Shown: in pieces, positions 61,577 to 64,000 of the stretch | Layout of the letters: the number at the start of each line of letters is the position of its first letter | Numbering within the stretch: position 1 is the first letter of the stretch | From: Alkalithermobacter paradoxus | GTDB lineage: Bacteria > Bacillota > Clostridia > Peptostreptococcales > Peptostreptococcaceae | Length of the DNA: 64,000 bases | Direction: 5' to 3' | NCBI GenBank assembly: GCA_002029295.1 | Contig: MZGW01000002.1 | Span: 281,701 to 345,700 of the forward strand | Program-made: the position numbers and the translations under genes | The notes under the pieces: model-generated | What the model was told of the DNA's origin: nothing | The model's input: only the letters and a program-made list of their open reading frames with translations | The model's database searches: none

Positions 61577-63004
61577 GTGGAAAAATTAAAACTTAGTATA
61601 AATGAAAATGGTACTCCAAAATATATACAGATATATGGACATATAAAGAATTTAATAGAAACTAGGGAATTAGAGAAAAATCAGAAACTTCCACCTATAC
61701 GTAAGTTATCTCAGAGCTTGAATGTAAATAGTAGCACCGTAATAAAAGCATATGATTTATTAGAAAATGAAGGATATGTATACAAAATATTAGGAAGTGG
61801 ATGTTACGTTAAAGGCATAAAAAAATATGAGCAAGAACTAAATCCATCTTTAAAAAAGGAAAGCATAACATTTGATAGTGGAACTCCTTCTCTTGATATA
61901 TTTCCTATTGATAATTTCAAAAAGGCTATAAATATGTCATTAGAAAATGAAGGATCTAAACTTTTTGAATATGTAGATGGCTTAGGATATCTAAAACTTA
62001 GAAAGTGTATATGCGATTATCTAAAATCTTTAGATATAAATTCAAATGAAGAAAGAATACAAATAATATCAGGTGCACAGCAAGGTATAGACATAATATG
62101 CAAATCTCTTATCGGTTATGGTGATGTAATATTTACTGAACAGCCAACTTACAATGGAGCTCTTGATATATTTAAAAGTAAGGGAGCCAAAATTGTACAA
62201 ATACCACTACTAGAAGACGGGATAGATATAGGAATACTAAAACAAAAATTAGAAAAGTTAAAACCGAAATTTATATACTTAATGCCTAATTATCAAAACC
62301 CAACGGGTATATCGTATAGCAAATATAAGAAAGAAAAAATAATAAAACTTGCAAAAGAGTATAACTTTTATATAATAGAAGATGACTTTTTGAGTGACTT
62401 TAAATTTTATTCAAATGATAACAAAACACTGAAATATTACGATAAATATGATAAAATTATATATATAAAGAGTTTTTCAAAGATCTTAATGCCGGGGCTT
62501 AGAATAGGATTTATGGATATACCTACAGATCTTATAGCTAAGGTATCTTGGGCTAAACATTCAAGTGATATATCTACATCGAGTTTGGTGCAGGGAGCAC
62601 TTTATTATTATATGAAGTATTTTGACTGGAATGTTCACTTGAGTAATCTAGAAAAAATATACAAAATAAGATTTGACAAAGCTAAATATTTAATAGAAAA
62701 TAGTTTTAAAGGTAAGTTAGAATATATAAATACTCAAGGAGGAATAAACTTTTTTTTAGGACTTCCTAAGGGGTATTCATCTGTAGATTTCAGAAATTAT
62801 CTATCAAGTTATGGTGTATTTATACTTCCAGGAAGGCACTTTTTTGATAATCAAATTGAAGATAGATTTTTCAGGATAAATATAGCATCAACTGATGAAA
62901 GAGAAATAGAAAAAGGATTTGAAATAATAAATTCAAATTTAACATATTTCCTAGATAAATACAGAAATAGTTTGGATTTTAAAATCAAGGATATTTATTT
63001 TTAA
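61577..63004 (+). CDS. MocR-type regulator (GntR DNA-binding plus aminotransferase domain)
   Basis: 475 residues from GTG 61577 (AGGTG upstream; an earlier GTG at 61568 touches that site). N-terminal winged helix of the GntR family (residues ~1-75, LPPIRKLSQSLNVNSSTVIK) fused to a fold-type I PLP aminotransferase domain with the Lys-containing YIKSFSKILMPGLRIG block. MocR proteins sense PLP or amino acids and regulate vitamin B6 or amino-acid genes; a dual role as an aminotransferase is possible. No neighbouring target is evident. Confidence 0.87.
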   Translation: MEKLKLSINENGTPKYIQIYGHIKNLIETRELEKNQKLPPIRKLSQSLNVNSSTVIKAYDLLENEGYVYKILGSGCYVKGIKKYEQELNPSLKKESITFDSGTPSLDIFPIDNFKKAINMSLENEGSKLFEYVDGLGYLKLRKCICDYLKSLDINSNEERIQIISGAQQGIDIICKSLIGYGDVIFTEQPTYNGALDIFKSKGAKIVQIPLLEDGIDIGILKQKLEKLKPKFIYLMPNYQNPTGISYSKYKKEKIIKLAKEYNFYIIEDDFLSDFKFYSNDNKTLKYYDKYDKIIYIKSFSKILMPGLRIGFMDIPTDLIAKVSWAKHSSDISTSSLVQGALYYYMKYFDWNVHLSNLEKIYKIRFDKAKYLIENSFKGKLEYINTQGGINFFLGLPKGYSSVDFRNYLSSYGVFILPGRHFFDNQIEDRFFRINIASTDEREIEKGFEIINSNLTYFLDKYRNSLDFKIKDIYF

Positions 63005-63018
63005 AAGAGGTGAAAAGA

Positions 63019-63186
63019 ATGTTATCTAAAGAAAAAATAGATAGAATAAATGTTTTAGCTAGAAAAGCAAAGACAGAGGGGTTAAGTGAAATTGAAAAGA
63101 AAGAGCAGCAAAAACTAAGAAAAGAGTATTTACAAGCTTTTAGAGAGGATTTTAGAAAGAAACTCGAGAATATAGAAATAGTTTAA
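63019..63186 (+). CDS. DUF896-family small protein
   Basis: 55 residues, ATG seven bases after AAAGAGGTG. KIDRINVLARKAKTEGLSEIEK followed by EQQKLRKEYLQAFREDFRK matches the DUF896 (YnzC/YneA-type) family of small, helical cytoplasmic proteins of unknown function. It lies between the MocR gene and cheW with gaps of 14 and 11 bases, so all three may be one transcript. Confidence 0.88.
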   Translation: MLSKEKIDRINVLARKAKTEGLSEIEKKEQQKLRKEYLQAFREDFRKKLENIEIV

Positions 63187-63197
63187 GGGGGATACTT

Positions 63198-63647
63198 ATG
63201 GCTGAAAAGAAATATGTAATCTTTAAATTGAATAAAGAAGAATATGGTGTTGATATTATGACAGTTAAAGAAGTAAGTGAATTTAAAGAAGCTGTTAAAG
63301 TACCTAACACTCCAAATTTTGTTGAAGGTATAATAAATATAAGAGGGGATATTACTCCTATTATAAACTTAAAAAAGAGATTCGATATAGAAGACAATAA
63401 AAGTGAGATGTCTAGAATTATAGTTGTAAGCATAAAAGATAAGTTAATTGGATTTTTAGTTGATGATGCATCTCAAGTTGTATCTATAGATGAAAATTCC
63501 ATCGATCCTCCACCGGAGATAATATCTGGAATAGATAAAAAATATATAGAGGGAATAGGAAAGCTTCAAGATAAGATGGTTATAATATTAAATCTTGAAA
63601 AAGTATTAACTGAAGATGAAAAAGAAATAATAGGAAATATGAACTAG
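63198..63647 (+). CDS. cheW: CheW-type chemotaxis coupling protein
   Basis: 149 residues, ATG after AAGGGGGATAC. The CheW fold is visible from YVIFKLNKEEYGVDIMTVKE through NFVEGIINIRGDITPIINLK to LNLEKVL. It couples chemoreceptors to the histidine kinase CheA. Only one CheW domain is present and no other chemotaxis gene is in the window, so it may serve a distant system. A terminator overlaps the stop region. Confidence 0.9.
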   Translation: MAEKKYVIFKLNKEEYGVDIMTVKEVSEFKEAVKVPNTPNFVEGIINIRGDITPIINLKKRFDIEDNKSEMSRIIVVSIKDKLIGFLVDDASQVVSIDENSIDPPPEIISGIDKKYIEGIGKLQDKMVIILNLEKVLTEDEKEIIGNMN

Positions 63648-63669
63648 AAGAATGCAAGAGCATTCTTCT
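63646..63669 (+). terminator. Hairpin after cheW, lacking a T run
   Basis: AGAAGAATGC-AAGA-GCATTCTTCT, perfect 10 bp stem. The T run expected after it is absent; sequence resembling an IS end (CAGACTGTTGACAAA) follows directly. Confidence 0.75.
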
Positions 63670-63693
63670 CAGACTGTTGACAAATTATATTGT

Positions 63694-63727
63694 AGAAAGC
63701 CTTTTTGTAATTCAAAAAGAGCTTTCT
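63694..63727 (+). terminator. Hairpin upstream of the IS1182-type transposase
   Basis: AGAAAGC-CTTTTTG / CAAAAAG-AGCTTTCT with short loop and T-rich tail; it would block transcription entering from cheW. Confidence 0.6.
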
Positions 63728-63913
63728 TTCTTTTTGTGGTAAAATATAAATATAAATTAAAGATATAATATGCGTCCTCTAATGGAATGAGCGGCCTTTA
63801 AATTTCACCTTGAGATTTCTAAAATCTCCATACATCCTAAATTCTAGAAACTTTGAAACTCGCAAGCTCAAACATTTTTCTAAAAATACATATTTATATT
63901 GGAGTGATTTTTA

Positions 63914-64000
63914 TGTTGCGAAAGCAAGATATGATAAATAGAGACCAACTTGTTTTATTTACACTTGATGAACTTGTGCCTAGTGATCATTTACTGAGAA
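63914..64000 (+). CDS. IS1182-family-type transposase, 5' part (runs off the window)
   Basis: ATG 63914 behind TTGGAGTGA. Only 29 residues are visible (MLRKQDMINRDQLVLFTLDE, then LVPSDHLLR). The LFTLDELVPSDHLLR segment is the usual N-terminal block of IS1182-type transposases (LxELVPxDHLLR). The region 63670-63913 before it holds no gene and is probably the left end of the element. Confidence 0.75.

Overview
This 64 kb window comes from an AT-rich, endospore-forming Gram-positive anaerobe of the Clostridia. The evidence is the strong A+T bias, many TTG and GTG starts behind strong Shine-Dalgarno sequences, a spore photoproduct lyase, a LysM-GH18 cortex-lytic-type enzyme, a SpoVB/MurJ-type flippase, and several promoters that fit the mother-cell sigma-K pattern (AC, 17 bases, CATAnnnTA). 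A Peptostreptococcaceae-like genus is my best guess, but the sequence alone does not fix it.

Layout. 0-6.6 kb (minus strand): a partial small protein, a lactate/malate-dehydrogenase-like protein, and a 1605-residue fusion with HD, helical-repeat, NadD-like, acetyltransferase-like and phosphoribosyltransferase parts. 6.9-12 kb: an ABC importer with a DUF3798 lipoprotein, a double ATPase and two permeases. 12-17 kb: a CorC/HlyC-type membrane protein, peptidase T, two small proteins and the LysM-GH18 enzyme. 17-19.2 kb (minus): spore photoproduct lyase coupled to an FAD oxidoreductase. 19.7-25.2 kb: a complete Opp/Dpp peptide importer behind a structured leader. 25-34 kb: housekeeping genes (MATE pump, patatin-like lipase, truA, small acidic proteins, yfcE, NAD kinase, RluA-type synthase, nucleoid protein, acpP, trmB).

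34.1-35.8 kb: six consecutive tiny Cys-rich hydrophobic genes, five of them close paralogues. Each has its own sigma-K-like promoter and a 5' hairpin, and nearly all have their own terminator. This is the most unusual locus in the window. 36-43.6 kb: a LacI regulator and a five-gene histidine-degradation operon (hutH, hutU, ftcD, hutI, fchA) that uses the formiminotransferase/cyclodeaminase route.

43.8-58.9 kb looks like a surface or spore-coat glycan region. It holds a nucleotide-sugar dehydrogenase, a MurG-like glycosyltransferase, a PP-loop ATPase, three beta-propeller-like paralogues, two GT2 glycosyltransferases, a polysaccharide deacetylase, a Cys-rich protein with a sigma-K-like promoter, and a SpoVB-like flippase. 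A probable 6S RNA lies inside it, and a 1403 bp IS4-type element with a frameshifted transposase has landed in the loop of a terminator. 59-64 kb: an MTA/SAH-type deaminase, a HisK-type phosphatase, a small Cys-rich protein, a MocR-type regulator, a DUF896 protein, CheW, and the start of an IS1182-type transposase.

A two-hairpin repeat of up to 107 bp occurs four times (6.7, 16.9, 29.1 and 35.8 kb). All identifications come from reading the sequence; no database search was run.
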